Source of the DNA: Streptomyces sp. WM6378
GTDB lineage: Bacteria > Actinomycetota > Actinomycetes > Streptomycetales > Streptomycetaceae
Reading direction: 5' to 3'
Assembly: GCF_001279695.1 (NCBI RefSeq)
Contig: NZ_LGDD01000352.1
Span: 1 to 28,465, forward strand
DNA length: 28,465 bases
Shown: positions 15,268 through 23,390 of the stretch, one piece after another
Numbering within the stretch: position 1 is the stretch's first letter
How the letters are laid out: each line of letters opens with the position of its first letter
Translations under genes and position numbers: made by a program
The notes under the pieces: generated by a model
Seen by the model: the letters and a program-made list of their open reading frames with translations, nothing else
The model's database searches: none
Told to the model about the DNA's origin: nothing

Positions 15268-15624
15268 TCAGCCTCCCAGCCGGCCCAGTTTCCTTGCGAC
15301 GTTCCTGTTCAACTGCTCGCGCCACCGGTCGCGATAGGTCCGGGCCCCTTCGCCGCCGGCCAGTGCCGTGCAGAAGCCTCGGATGTCGTCGCCGAGCACC
15401 TCGTGGGCGCTCTGTCCGTCCGCCGCCGCTTCTTCGAGCAGCCCCAGGGCGGCGTCGACGATCGGCGTCAGGTTGCGGCCGGTGAAGTCCCCGTGGGGAA
15501 GGAGGTGGCCCTTGATCTGTTCCCACGCCGCCCGGTGGTCGCCGGGCAGGGCCTCGGCGCGGGCTTCGAACGCTTTCCATTCCCTGGTGAGATCGCTGCC
15601 CGTGATGGTCTCCCAGAAGTTCAT
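15268..15624 (-). CDS. DUF1048 protein, proximal copy
   Basis: A 118-residue protein (start MNFWETITGSD) whose ATG overlaps the PadR stop as ATGA. It shares the plan of its neighbour: WKAFEARAEALPGDHRAAWEQIKGHL, then LGLLEEAAADG and VLGDDIRGFCTALAG. Longer frames starting upstream are out of register with PadR and are not supported. The tandem pair may form a heterodimer. Function unknown. Confidence 0.85.
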   Translation of the reverse strand: MNFWETITGSDLTREWKAFEARAEALPGDHRAAWEQIKGHLLPHGDFTGRNLTPIVDAALGLLEEAAADGQSAHEVLGDDIRGFCTALAGGEGARTYRDRWREQLNRNVARKLGRLGG

Positions 15625-15947
15625 CTCCCGCCCTCCTTGAGCCTGTCGATGCGTGTTGAGACGTACTGCCATTTCGCCCAGAACTTCGTGAGTTCCTCGC
15701 GTCCGGTGCCGTTGAGCGCGTAGAACTTGCGCGGCGGACCGACCCCGGACGGTCGTCTCGTCACCTGGACGAGTCCGTTCCTCTCCAGTCGCAGCAGGAT
15801 GGTGTACACCGTCCCCTCGATGACGTCGGTGAAGCCGAGCTCGTTCAGCTGACGGGTGATGGCGTAGCCGTAGGTCTCCTCCCTGCCGATGATTTCGAGC
15901 ACGCACCCTTCGAGCGTGCCCTTCAGCATCTCCGTCAGGTCGTCCAT
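15621..15947 (-). CDS. PadR-family transcriptional repressor
   Basis: A 108-residue PadR regulator: a winged-helix domain with LEGCVLEIIGREETYGYAI, then the recognition part EGTVYTILLRLERNGLV and the wing PSGVGPPRKFYAL, ending in a short dimerisation helix (WAKWQYVSTRIDRL). This is the small s2 subgroup. GAGGAGGG precedes the ATG. It is first in a three-gene operon with two DUF1048 genes and probably represses its own promoter, which carries nested inverted repeats. Confidence 0.92.
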   Translation of the reverse strand: MDDLTEMLKGTLEGCVLEIIGREETYGYAITRQLNELGFTDVIEGTVYTILLRLERNGLVQVTRRPSGVGPPRKFYALNGTGREELTKFWAKWQYVSTRIDRLKEGGR

Positions 15948-15966
15948 CGTGATCCCTCCTCAGCCC

Positions 15967-16007
15967 CTCGGTACTGCGTGCTACCGAGTACCGCAGCTAT
16001 ACGGTAC
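15967..16007 (-). promoter_or_regulatory. PadR operon promoter with operator-like inverted repeats
   Basis: CTCGGTA (15967-15973) pairs with TACCGAG (15982-15988) and GTACCG (15988-15993) with CGGTAC (16002-16007); a further ACCGAGTA follows at 16009. A -10-like TATAGC lies between them on the minus strand at 16001-15996. The palindromes straddle it, as expected for autorepression. The repressor is inferred. Confidence 0.5.
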
Positions 16008-16324
16008 CACCGAGTAGTGAAGAGGGGTAGTGCTTCCGACAGCCGCGGGCCCGGGACTGATCGATCCCGGCCGGCCCGCTCAAGCGGCTGACCTTTCGTC
16101 AAGAAAGCTACCGCCAGTGCGGTTTGTCACAGTGAAACAGATCGGAGAGCAGGATTCCGGATTTTGGCGTCGCATGGACCGGATTTGAGGTTCTATCTGA
16201 AACATTGAACATCCGATGGGGAGGAATTCGCCGACGGGATGCGGGACGGGCAAAATGCCGGGCGGTATTCATCATTCCTCCGCAAGCTGCACCCAAGCTC
16301 CCTTTATGCAGGGAGGGTTGCCTT

Positions 16325-17683
16325 GTGCTGCACGGTCCCCACAGGGTGTTGGTGGTGTCCGATGCAGATGGGGGAGAAATGGTTTCGGTACCCACGGGGG
16401 CTTCGCGCTGCCCGATTGTCATCGATGCGTCCGGCCAGGACATTCACGCGGAGATCGCCCGGATACGGGAGCGGGGTCCGGTGGCCGAAGTCGAACTGCC
16501 CGGCGGGGTGAAGGTTTGGTCCGTCACCTCGTACGAGGAGATCCGTAAGCTGCTCGTCGATCCACGGGTTTCCAAGGACGCCTACCAGCACTGGAATGCG
16601 TGGCGGTCCGGCGAGGTGGGGCCCGAGTGGCCGCTCGCGATCTGGGTGTCGGTGCAGAACATGGTCACCGCCTACGGCGAGGAGCACACCCGGCTGCGCA
16701 AGCCGGTGGCAACTGCCTTCACCACACGGGGAGTTACGGCTTTGCGGCCCCGGGTGGCGGAGCTCGCCGAGGGCCTGCTCGACGAGCTGGCGGCGCTTCC
16801 CGCAGGCGAGGCGGTCGACCTGCGCGAACGGTTCGCCCACCCCTTGCCGATGGCGGTCATGAGCGAACTCTTCGGAATCCCCGGGCACCTTCACGGGACG
16901 CTGCACCGCATCATCAAGACGTTCTTCTCCACCGCCATCACACAAGACGAAGCGCAGGACAATGTGCGGTTGCTCTATGCGACGATGGCCGATCTCGTGG
17001 CAGAAAAACGCCTCGCGCCGGGCGAGGATCTGACCAGCCTGCTGATCGCGGTGCGCACCGACGACGGGGCCGCGCTCAGTGAGAAGGAACTGATCGACAA
17101 TCTCATTCTCCTGTACACCGCGGGATATGAGACCACGGTCAATCTGATCGACAATGCGGTGGCCGCGCTGCTTTCCCGTCCCGGTGAGCTCGACCGGCTG
17201 CGAAAGGGCGAGGCGCGGTGGGCCGACGCCGTGGAGGAGGCGCTGCGGCTCGATGCGCCCGGAGCCCATTCCGTGCTGCGGTACGCGGTCGAGGACATCT
17301 CGGTGGGCGACACGCTGATCAGGAAGGGGGACGCGATCATGGTGTCGTATGCCGCGGCCGGCCGGGACCCTCAGTGGCACGGGCCCGAGGCCCACCGCTT
17401 CGACGTCACCCGGCCCACCCGGCGTGACCACCTCTCCTTCGGGCACGGCACCCACTACTGCCTGGGCGCCCAACTGGCCCGCATGGAGGCCGAGATCGGG
17501 CTCTCCCGCCTCTTCGCACGCTTCCCCGGCCTGACCCTGGCCGTCGCGCCGGACGGGCTCAGGCCCCAGTCGTCCTTCATCTCCAACGGGCATCAGGAGC
17601 TGCCCGTACACCTCGCGCCAGTGGCCTGCCCTCCAGGTCGAGGAGGTACTGCTTCGCCCGCAGTCCGCCCGCGTAGCCGGTGA
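16325..17683 (+). CDS. Cytochrome P450 monooxygenase
   Basis: A soluble bacterial P450 of 452 residues from GTG 16325, chosen because AGGGAGGG lies 7 bases before it; an ATG at 16379 would give 434 residues but has a ribosome site only 2 bases away. The I-helix oxygen-binding motif is AGYETT (266-271), the K-helix EALR (305-308), and the heme loop FGHGTHYCLG (372-381) with ligand Cys379. The sequence resembles class I enzymes such as the CYP107 group; partner ferredoxin is not seen. The substrate is unknown. Its last 107 bp overlap the end of the convergent ogt gene. No biosynthetic neighbour points to a pathway. Confidence 0.93.
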   Translation: MLHGPHRVLVVSDADGGEMVSVPTGASRCPIVIDASGQDIHAEIARIRERGPVAEVELPGGVKVWSVTSYEEIRKLLVDPRVSKDAYQHWNAWRSGEVGPEWPLAIWVSVQNMVTAYGEEHTRLRKPVATAFTTRGVTALRPRVAELAEGLLDELAALPAGEAVDLRERFAHPLPMAVMSELFGIPGHLHGTLHRIIKTFFSTAITQDEAQDNVRLLYATMADLVAEKRLAPGEDLTSLLIAVRTDDGAALSEKELIDNLILLYTAGYETTVNLIDNAVAALLSRPGELDRLRKGEARWADAVEEALRLDAPGAHSVLRYAVEDISVGDTLIRKGDAIMVSYAAAGRDPQWHGPEAHRFDVTRPTRRDHLSFGHGTHYCLGAQLARMEAEIGLSRLFARFPGLTLAVAPDGLRPQSSFISNGHQELPVHLAPVACPPGRGGTASPAVRPRSR

Positions 17684-18167
17684 GCCGTCCCGTGGAGCCG
17701 ACGATGCGGTGGCACGGCAGGACCACGCACAGCGGGTTCGCCCCCAGCGCGGTGCCCACGGCCCGGGCCGCCGAGGGCCGCCCCAGGGCGGCCGCCAGCT
17801 CGCCGTAGGTCGCGGTCCGCCCGTACGGGACGAGGCTGCCCAGGGCGGTGACGGCCTCCCGCGTGAAGAGGGGGGCCAGGCGCAGGTCGAGGGGGAGCGA
17901 GAACTCCCGTGACCGGCCGCCCAGATACGCCGCCAGCTGGGCCCCGACCTCCTCCAGGGCCTCGGTGGTGACCGCGCTGTGCAGGATCTGCCCGCACCAC
18001 TCGGGCGCGGCGCGGGCCATGCGGCGCCGCACCGCGACCGGCGGGGCGAACCCGCAGTAGACCAGCGTGCGGCCGGCCACGGCGAGCGTCAGCGGCCCGA
18101 CGGCGCTCGGCCGGACCGAGATGTGGACCAGGGCGGGCGCGCCGGGCCGCCGGGCACGGATTCTCAC
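17577..18167 (-). CDS. ogt: Methylated-DNA-protein cysteine methyltransferase (Ogt type)
   Basis: A 196-residue MGMT that moves an alkyl group from O6-alkylguanine in DNA to its own Cys. The active motif PCHR is at 151-154 (Cys152), preceded by the Asn hinge (GANPLCVVL) and followed by STGRLTGYAGGLRAKQYLLDLE. The DNA-binding part VPYGRTATYGELA matches the family; the N-terminal 100 residues are the usual weakly conserved domain. It starts at a GTG 1 nt after the stop of the upstream sigma-Ada-like gene, so the two are co-transcribed and probably co-regulated. Confidence 0.9.
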   Translation of the reverse strand: MRIRARRPGAPALVHISVRPSAVGPLTLAVAGRTLVYCGFAPPVAVRRRMARAAPEWCGQILHSAVTTEALEEVGAQLAAYLGGRSREFSLPLDLRLAPLFTREAVTALGSLVPYGRTATYGELAAALGRPSAARAVGTALGANPLCVVLPCHRIVGSTGRLTGYAGGLRAKQYLLDLEGRPLARGVRAAPDARWR

Positions 18168-18168
18168 C

Positions 18169-19563
18169 TCACGCCTCCTGGCGGGCGGCCGCGACGGGGG
18201 TGCAGCCCGGGCAGGGCGCGAAGCCGGCGCCGCGCGCCTGCCCGGCGCCGCTGAAGAACACCTGGTGCTCGGTGCGGCCCTCGCCGCGCGGGCACGTCGG
18301 ATGGCAGTACGTGCGGGTGGCCGTGCTGCCCACGAAGCGCACACCGCGCCGGGTGAGTCCGTCGAGCCGCGGCAGGTCCATCCCTTCGGCGGCGCGCAGG
18401 ATGTCGCCGGTGTGGGAGGGGTAGGAGGCGTCGCAGGGCGTCCCGCAGTCGTGGGTCGCCCGGTGGCACGGGACGAGGACGGGAAGGGGGTTGCGCGCCA
18501 GCGCCCCCAGCACCGTGGCGCTCGCCCCGCCCGCCGGCAGCCGCGCCGTGCGGGCGATCCAACTCACCGGCCGCAGCTGCCCGTTGGGGATGGCGCGCAC
18601 GGCCTCAAGGACGGCCCGCTCGTGCGGGCCGAGCCCGGGCAGGTCGACCCGCAGGTCCCGCACCGTCCCGGTCCGCAGCAGCGTGTGCAGCCCGGCGGGG
18701 GAGAGCGACGTGCGGATCGCGGAGCGCCCGGTGCGCGCGCGGTGCGTCGCCTCGAACACCTCGGCCGTGACTCTGCGGGTGTGCAGGGCGGTGCCCGTCA
18801 CCGCCCCCCGGCCGAACGCCACGAACAGGCCGCCCGCGGGGGCCTGTTCGCGTACGTAGCTGTCGTAGCCGGAGCTGGGGATGCCGGCCTGCTCCAGGGT
18901 CTGGGCGGCGAAGTCCGTCCGCACGGCCGCGCCGAGGAGCGGCAGCGCGCGGACCGGCTCGGGGAAGGACGGGAGCGAGTCGCGCGGGCCGTCCGCGGCG
19001 GCGGCCAGGCGCCGGCGGAGCTCGCTCAGGCCGCGGGACACCTGTGCCTTGACGCTGCCCGCCGGACAGCCCTGGACGTGGGCCGCCTCCGCGTAACTCA
19101 GCTGTACGACGTGCCGGAGCACCACCGCCGTACGGATCTTCTCCGGCAGCCCGGCCAGCGCCGCGCACAGCTGCCCCTCGGCGTCCTGGCCGACCGCCCC
19201 GGCCACGGCGGACGGGGAGGCCAGCGCGTGCCACCGTTTCAGGGCGAGCGTCATCAGCCAGGGCCGCGGGAGCGGGCTGGGCTGCTTTCCCGCACAATGC
19301 GTGCGCAGCGTCGCACGGGCCTCAAGGAATACGTCTCGCCCGGCGGTGTCGGCGACCCGCGCAGAACCGGAGATCCGGTGCAGGAAAACATGCACCGCAT
19401 CCGCGTGGACCCTGACCAATTCGATGAATTCGTCGTCGGGATCCGCAATCGCCGTACGGTCCGGCCCTTGCGTGATTTCCTGCTCCGTGCGGGCCGCCGG
19501 CCCCTGTGCGTTCATCGCGGGGTGCGGCAGCAGCGGCGGAGGGCGGTTGCCCGGGTCAGGCAA
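18169..19563 (-). CDS. ECF-sigma-like / MGMT-like / Ada zinc domain fusion protein
   Basis: A 464-residue protein with three recognisable parts. Residues about 45-115 resemble ECF sigma region 2 (DEFIELVRVHADAVHVFLHR), though degenerate; 137-187 are a clear region 4 (LPEKIRTAVVLRHVVQLSYA, then GSVKAQVSRGLSELRRRL). Residues about 290-375 are MGMT-like, with ERAVLEAVRAIPNGQLRPVSW and PCHR (365-368, Cys366). Residues 405-460 match the Ada N-terminal zinc domain: TYCHPTC (Cys420, Cys424) and PCPGC (Cys451, Cys454), with C-x3-C...C-x2-C spacing and the methyl-acceptor position of Ada Cys38. Ada joins its zinc domain to an AraC-type regulator and MGMT; here a sigma factor takes the regulator's place. 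It is read as a methyl-sensing sigma factor. The start is uncertain: TTG at 19563 or ATG at 19515. Confidence 0.82.
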   Translation of the reverse strand: MPDPGNRPPPLLPHPAMNAQGPAARTEQEITQGPDRTAIADPDDEFIELVRVHADAVHVFLHRISGSARVADTAGRDVFLEARATLRTHCAGKQPSPLPRPWLMTLALKRWHALASPSAVAGAVGQDAEGQLCAALAGLPEKIRTAVVLRHVVQLSYAEAAHVQGCPAGSVKAQVSRGLSELRRRLAAAADGPRDSLPSFPEPVRALPLLGAAVRTDFAAQTLEQAGIPSSGYDSYVREQAPAGGLFVAFGRGAVTGTALHTRRVTAEVFEATHRARTGRSAIRTSLSPAGLHTLLRTGTVRDLRVDLPGLGPHERAVLEAVRAIPNGQLRPVSWIARTARLPAGGASATVLGALARNPLPVLVPCHRATHDCGTPCDASYPSHTGDILRAAEGMDLPRLDGLTRRGVRFVGSTATRTYCHPTCPRGEGRTEHQVFFSGAGQARGAGFAPCPGCTPVAAARQEA

Positions 19564-19735
19564 CTCCGGTGTCCTGCGGGGCGCGATGCCCTGGTCGTAC
19601 GGGTGGTGGCCGGGCCGGGGCGGCAGGGTGTCGCCGCGCGGGGTGCCTCATGAATGGCCGCGCAGTTCCGGGACCACAGGACGATTTCTCCCTTGTCCAC
19701 CGGGCTCTCCCTCCCTCGTTTTTCTCTTGTAGAAC

Positions 19736-19772
19736 ACTCGGCCTTGCTGAACTCGGCCTGCAGAACTCGGCC
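19736..19772. promoter_or_regulatory. Three direct repeats upstream of the sigma-Ada gene
   Basis: ACTCGGCC occurs at 19736, 19751 and 19765, spaced 15 and 14 bp, with flanks similar in two copies (CTTG). The site is about 170 bp upstream of the gene start on the minus strand. It may be an operator or activator site; nothing identifies the binding protein. Confidence 0.4.
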
Positions 19773-19933
19773 TTGTCGAGCACAGTCCTGCCGCACGCGG
19801 CGGCAATGGCGGCTGGATGCGACCGTATGAGGGGGGAGATATGGATGTCAACGGAAACCCGTGCTTCCGAAAAAACAAAACGATGAGTCGAATTGGTACG
19901 CACCGGTACGGAAAAAGAAAGGGGGTTAATGGT

Positions 19934-19969
19934 CTCAGGGGCCGGCCGGTGCAGCGGCCGGCCCCTGAG
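19934..19969 (-). terminator. Terminator downstream of the decarboxylase gene
   Basis: A 14-bp perfect stem (CTCAGGGGCCGGCC with its complement; one more G-C closes the loop) lies 35 bp past the stop codon at 20004. On the minus strand it is followed by a pyrimidine-rich run ending CTTTCTTTTTC. It separates the azoxy-type operon from the alkylation-repair pair. Confidence 0.7.
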
Positions 19970-20003
19970 GACTGGGAAAGCGATCGGTTGCGGTGGCGCC
20001 CGG

Positions 20004-21731
20004 CTACGGCACCGGCGACTCGATCATCGACTCCATCAGCCGGTTCAGCTGGTCGCGCGTCGCGGCGTCCACCGGAGCCGGGGCCGGGGCGGAGGGGAAC
20101 GCGCCGGGCTGGCGCAGGTCGAAGATGAGGTCGTCGACCAGCTCGCGGGTGAGGTGCCGCATGGCATAGAGATGGACGTACGTCCGGGGCACCCCGTCGA
20201 CCTGGACCGTCTCGCAGGCCAGCGAGTAGCGCCGCACGATGTCCGCGCGGGGCTGGCGGAAGCGCACGGTCAGCGCCTGCGGGCTGCGGGCCACCCACAA
20301 CGGCCGGCCGAGCTGGTCCTGCAGGGTGAGCAGCCGGTCGTGCGCGTAGCCGGCGAGGCGGTCGCAGTCCGCGGCGAGGCGAGCCTGGTCGTCGTAGGAG
20401 TGCCGGGCCAGGTAGTCCCACATCAGGAGCGCCGAGAACCCGTTGCGGGAGCCCGCGAACGTGGTGTCGGCGGCCCCGATGTACTCCGAGGACTTGGGCG
20501 GCGTCATCTGCAGACCGGTGCGGGTCATGAACACCCCGCAGGCCCACGGCGTACCCATCCACTTGTGGCCGCTCATCGTCAGCGAGTGCACGTCGGCGAG
20601 CCGGAAGTCGAACACCGGCGGGGCCTCGTCGACCATGCCGGCGTCGCGGGCCATCTCCAGGTAGGGGGCGTAACCGGCGCCCAGCGCCCCGTCGATGTGC
20701 AGCCAGTAGCCCGACCGCTCGTCGTAGTCGCTCTCGTTGCCGCGTTCGCGGTGGACCCGCCGGTTGTCCAGGCCGTACTCGGTGCAGATGTCGCGGACGG
20801 TGCGGGCCACGGCCTCGACGTCGTCGTAGGCGCCCTTGAACGTGGAGCCGTAGTTCAGGCTGACCAGGATCGGATAGCCCTTGCTCGCGAAGAACCGCAC
20901 CAGGACGGCGAGTTGGCCGATGTCGATGGCGCCGTCCGGGGTGGAGGGCACCTCCGCCGGCCAGGGCGCGCCGGGGTCGAGCGGGTTGTCGTCGGGGTAG
21001 CGGGCGGTGCCGATGGTGTGGAAGGTGTCGATGGCCAGGGCGCGCACCGCCTTGGTCAGCGAGTAGTGGGTGTCCTCGGAGAAGAACGCGACGGGGTGGA
21101 AGGCGTGCGGGCTCTGCCCCTCGCAGCGCGGGGCCTGCTCGTACGTCAGCGTGCCCGATCCGGGGGCCTGCTGGCGCCGCACCTTGCCCGACAGGTAGTC
21201 CCGGGCGTTCCACAGGCCGTAGAGGTTGCCCTCGCTGGAGCCCATGGTCAGCAGGTAGCCCCAGTACGAGTCGGGGTCCTCGGCGTTGTGCGGCCACTTC
21301 GCGTTCCACAGCGAGGCGAAGTAGTCGAGGACCGCGCGCTCCAGGACCTTGGAGTTCAGGGTGTACGAGCTCGACTGGTAGGGGTCGCCGACGTTGTTGA
21401 GGTGCCGGTTGAGGTAGTGGGCGAGCCGTTCCTGGTAGTCCAGGTCGCTGGTGACCTGGTAGCCGGCGAAGTGGTGGGTCTGGGTGTCGATGTGGGCCCG
21501 GAAGAGGGCCTCGGCTTCGGCGTACTGCTCGGCATCCAGGCCCCCGGGCGGCAGTTGCACCTTGGCGTACGGCACCTCGGGCACCGTGATGTAGGCCGCG
21601 CGGGGGTCGCCCGAGGGCGGGGAGACGTTCGGCAGTCCACCCACGACCCGCAGGCCGCTGAAGGTCTTCTGCCACGGAGTGTCTTCGGGACCGAAGGGTA
21701 TGTCCACGTGCTCTTCGGCGTCGTGTGCCAT
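20004..21731 (-). CDS. PLP-dependent amino-acid decarboxylase (group II, HDC-like)
   Basis: A 575-residue pyridoxal-phosphate enzyme of the group II decarboxylase family (histidine, glutamate and aromatic decarboxylases). The PLP lysine is in SGHKWMG (about 387-393, K390), LHIDGALGAGYAP carries the Asp that contacts the cofactor ring nitrogen, and GSSEGNLYGLWNARD is the phosphate-side motif. The start ATG at 21731 has AAAGGA upstream; a longer frame is ignored. It is last in an operon led by the N-hydroxylase gene. By its cluster context it probably supplies the amine to be N-hydroxylated, like VlmD, the valine decarboxylase of valanimycin. The exact amino acid is unknown, though the acetolactate synthase nearby favours a branched chain. 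Confidence 0.85.
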   Translation of the reverse strand: MAHDAEEHVDIPFGPEDTPWQKTFSGLRVVGGLPNVSPPSGDPRAAYITVPEVPYAKVQLPPGGLDAEQYAEAEALFRAHIDTQTHHFAGYQVTSDLDYQERLAHYLNRHLNNVGDPYQSSSYTLNSKVLERAVLDYFASLWNAKWPHNAEDPDSYWGYLLTMGSSEGNLYGLWNARDYLSGKVRRQQAPGSGTLTYEQAPRCEGQSPHAFHPVAFFSEDTHYSLTKAVRALAIDTFHTIGTARYPDDNPLDPGAPWPAEVPSTPDGAIDIGQLAVLVRFFASKGYPILVSLNYGSTFKGAYDDVEAVARTVRDICTEYGLDNRRVHRERGNESDYDERSGYWLHIDGALGAGYAPYLEMARDAGMVDEAPPVFDFRLADVHSLTMSGHKWMGTPWACGVFMTRTGLQMTPPKSSEYIGAADTTFAGSRNGFSALLMWDYLARHSYDDQARLAADCDRLAGYAHDRLLTLQDQLGRPLWVARSPQALTVRFRQPRADIVRRYSLACETVQVDGVPRTYVHLYAMRHLTRELVDDLIFDLRQPGAFPSAPAPAPVDAATRDQLNRLMESMIESPVP

Positions 21732-21777
21732 CAGGGCTGGTCCTTTCGCTGCGCGGCTTCCCGGTGCGCCGACCAGA

Positions 21778-23295
21778 TCACCGAGCTGTTGAGGAGAGAC
21801 TGGAGGGATCCACGGCGGGGGCCGCGGCCGGCGGCTCGGGCGCCCTGCGCGGTGCCGGCTGTGCCGCCTTGGCGCTGACGCCGCCCAGGCGCACGTACCG
21901 GCGCGGCCGGGCCGAGCGCAGCCACCAGGCGAACGCGACACCGGCGCCGGTCACCGCGAACAGCAGCCAGGGCAGCGCGGTGACCACCGGGTTGGTGGTG
22001 CCGGTCAGCACGTCGAAGTTCGACGTGACCAGGACGGCCGCGACGATCAGTCCCAGCGCGCCGAGGGCGGGCGCCACCGTGGTCTGCCAGCGCGCTTCGC
22101 GGCGGCGCCGGAAGTAGCCCACCACCGCCACCGAGGCGAGGGCCTGCAGCAGGATGATGCCGAGCGTTCCCAGGCCCAGCATGCTGGTCGACATGTTCAC
22201 GTACGGGTCCAGGCCGGCCGCCGCGAACGCGGCCACCACCACGGCGCTGAACACGGTCTGCACCGCGCTGCTGCGGTGCACCGAGCCGTGCCTGGGGTGC
22301 ACCTTGTGGAGCCAGCCCGGCAGCAGCCGGTCACGGCCGAGCGCGTACATGTACCGGTTGGCGGCGTTGTGCAGGGCCAGCCACGCGGCGAACAGGCTGG
22401 TGCACAGCAGCACTTGCATGGTGACGGTGGCGACGTGCCCCAGGTAGCTGTCGCTGAGCAGGAAGAACAGGTCGCCGAGGTGGCCCGCGGCCTGGTCGCG
22501 CACCTTGCCCGGACCGATCGCGCCGACCGCGACCCAGCTGGTCAGGGCGTAGAAGGAGGCGACCACCAGGACGGCGATCACGGTGGCCCGCGGCACGCTC
22601 TTGTGCGGGGCCTTGGCCTCCTCGCCGTACAGCGCCGCCGACTCGAAGCCGAGGAACGAGGCGAACCCGAACATCACGGAGACGCCGAGGCCGGGCGCGA
22701 AGACGTGGTGGGGGGCGAACGACGTCAACGGGACGGCACCCGTGCCGTGGTGGAAGAAGATGGCGACGTCGAGCGCGAACAGGATCGCGATCTCGCACAC
22801 CATGCACACCGACAGCAGCCGGGCGCTGAGCTCCGCCTCGCGGTAGCCGAGCACACCGATCACCAGCATGCCGACGAACGCCCACAGCTCCCAGGGCAGG
22901 TGCAGGCCGTGGGTGGCGGCCACGCTCTGCGCGAAGTAGGCGAACGCGCCGAGCACGCCGACGGTCGCCGCGTTGTAGGCGAGCACCGCGAGGAGCCCGG
23001 ACCCGGCCGCCACCGGGCGGCCCAGGCCGTGCGCGATGTGCGTGTAGAAGCCGCCCATGTTGCTGATCCGCCGGGCGATCGCCGCGTACCCCGCGGAGAA
23101 GCACAGCAGCGTCAGGCCGGCGAAGACGAACATGGCCGGGACACCCGCACCGGTGCCGATGGCGAAGGACAGGGGGACGGTGAACACCATCGCGGCCAGC
23201 GGGGCGGCAGCGGCGATGATGATGAACACGATCTTCGGGGTGGTGAGCGTGCGCTGGAAGCTCTCGCCCTGTGCGCGCGCTGGTGTGCCGGCCAT
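21778..23295 (-). CDS. APC-superfamily amino-acid permease
   Basis: A 505-residue integral membrane transporter with about 12 predicted hydrophobic segments. It starts at MAGTPARAQGESFQRTLTTPKI, where GCAGGAG sits 6 bases before the ATG; an upstream extension in the same frame is read-through of another gene's shadow. Typical of the family are the first segment VFIIIAAAAPLAAMVFTVPL, GGFYTHIAHGLGRPVAAGSG, and FASFLGFESAALYGEEAK in segment 6. The tail is Ala/Pro-rich and cytoplasmic. Within an azoxy-type cluster it may import the amino acid precursor or export an amine or product. Valanimycin uses a different exporter type, so the role stays open. Confidence 0.85.
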   Translation of the reverse strand: MAGTPARAQGESFQRTLTTPKIVFIIIAAAAPLAAMVFTVPLSFAIGTGAGVPAMFVFAGLTLLCFSAGYAAIARRISNMGGFYTHIAHGLGRPVAAGSGLLAVLAYNAATVGVLGAFAYFAQSVAATHGLHLPWELWAFVGMLVIGVLGYREAELSARLLSVCMVCEIAILFALDVAIFFHHGTGAVPLTSFAPHHVFAPGLGVSVMFGFASFLGFESAALYGEEAKAPHKSVPRATVIAVLVVASFYALTSWVAVGAIGPGKVRDQAAGHLGDLFFLLSDSYLGHVATVTMQVLLCTSLFAAWLALHNAANRYMYALGRDRLLPGWLHKVHPRHGSVHRSSAVQTVFSAVVVAAFAAAGLDPYVNMSTSMLGLGTLGIILLQALASVAVVGYFRRRREARWQTTVAPALGALGLIVAAVLVTSNFDVLTGTTNPVVTALPWLLFAVTGAGVAFAWWLRSARPRRYVRLGGVSAKAAQPAPRRAPEPPAAAPAVDPSSLSSTAR

Positions 23296-23326
23296 GGGGT
23301 CTCCTGCGGGAGGACAGCGGGGGTGC

Positions 23327-23358
23327 CCCGGCCGCGGTGTGGGGGAGCCGCGGCCGGG
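23327..23358 (-). terminator. Intra-operon hairpin before the permease gene
   Basis: CCCGGCCGCGG (23327-23337) pairs with CCGCGGCCGGG (23348-23358) in the 95-bp gap between the diiron oxygenase and permease genes. It could attenuate transcription or stabilise the upstream mRNA. No T-run follows. Confidence 0.4.
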
Positions 23359-23390
23359 ACAGGTGTGTGGGGGGAAGGTGGGGGTGTGGG

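Noticed and set aside
19893..21878. A 661-codon plus-strand open frame opposite the decarboxylase
   Set aside because: Antisense shadow of the PLP decarboxylase, which has intact motifs. The Val/Gly/Arg composition is typical of such shadows.
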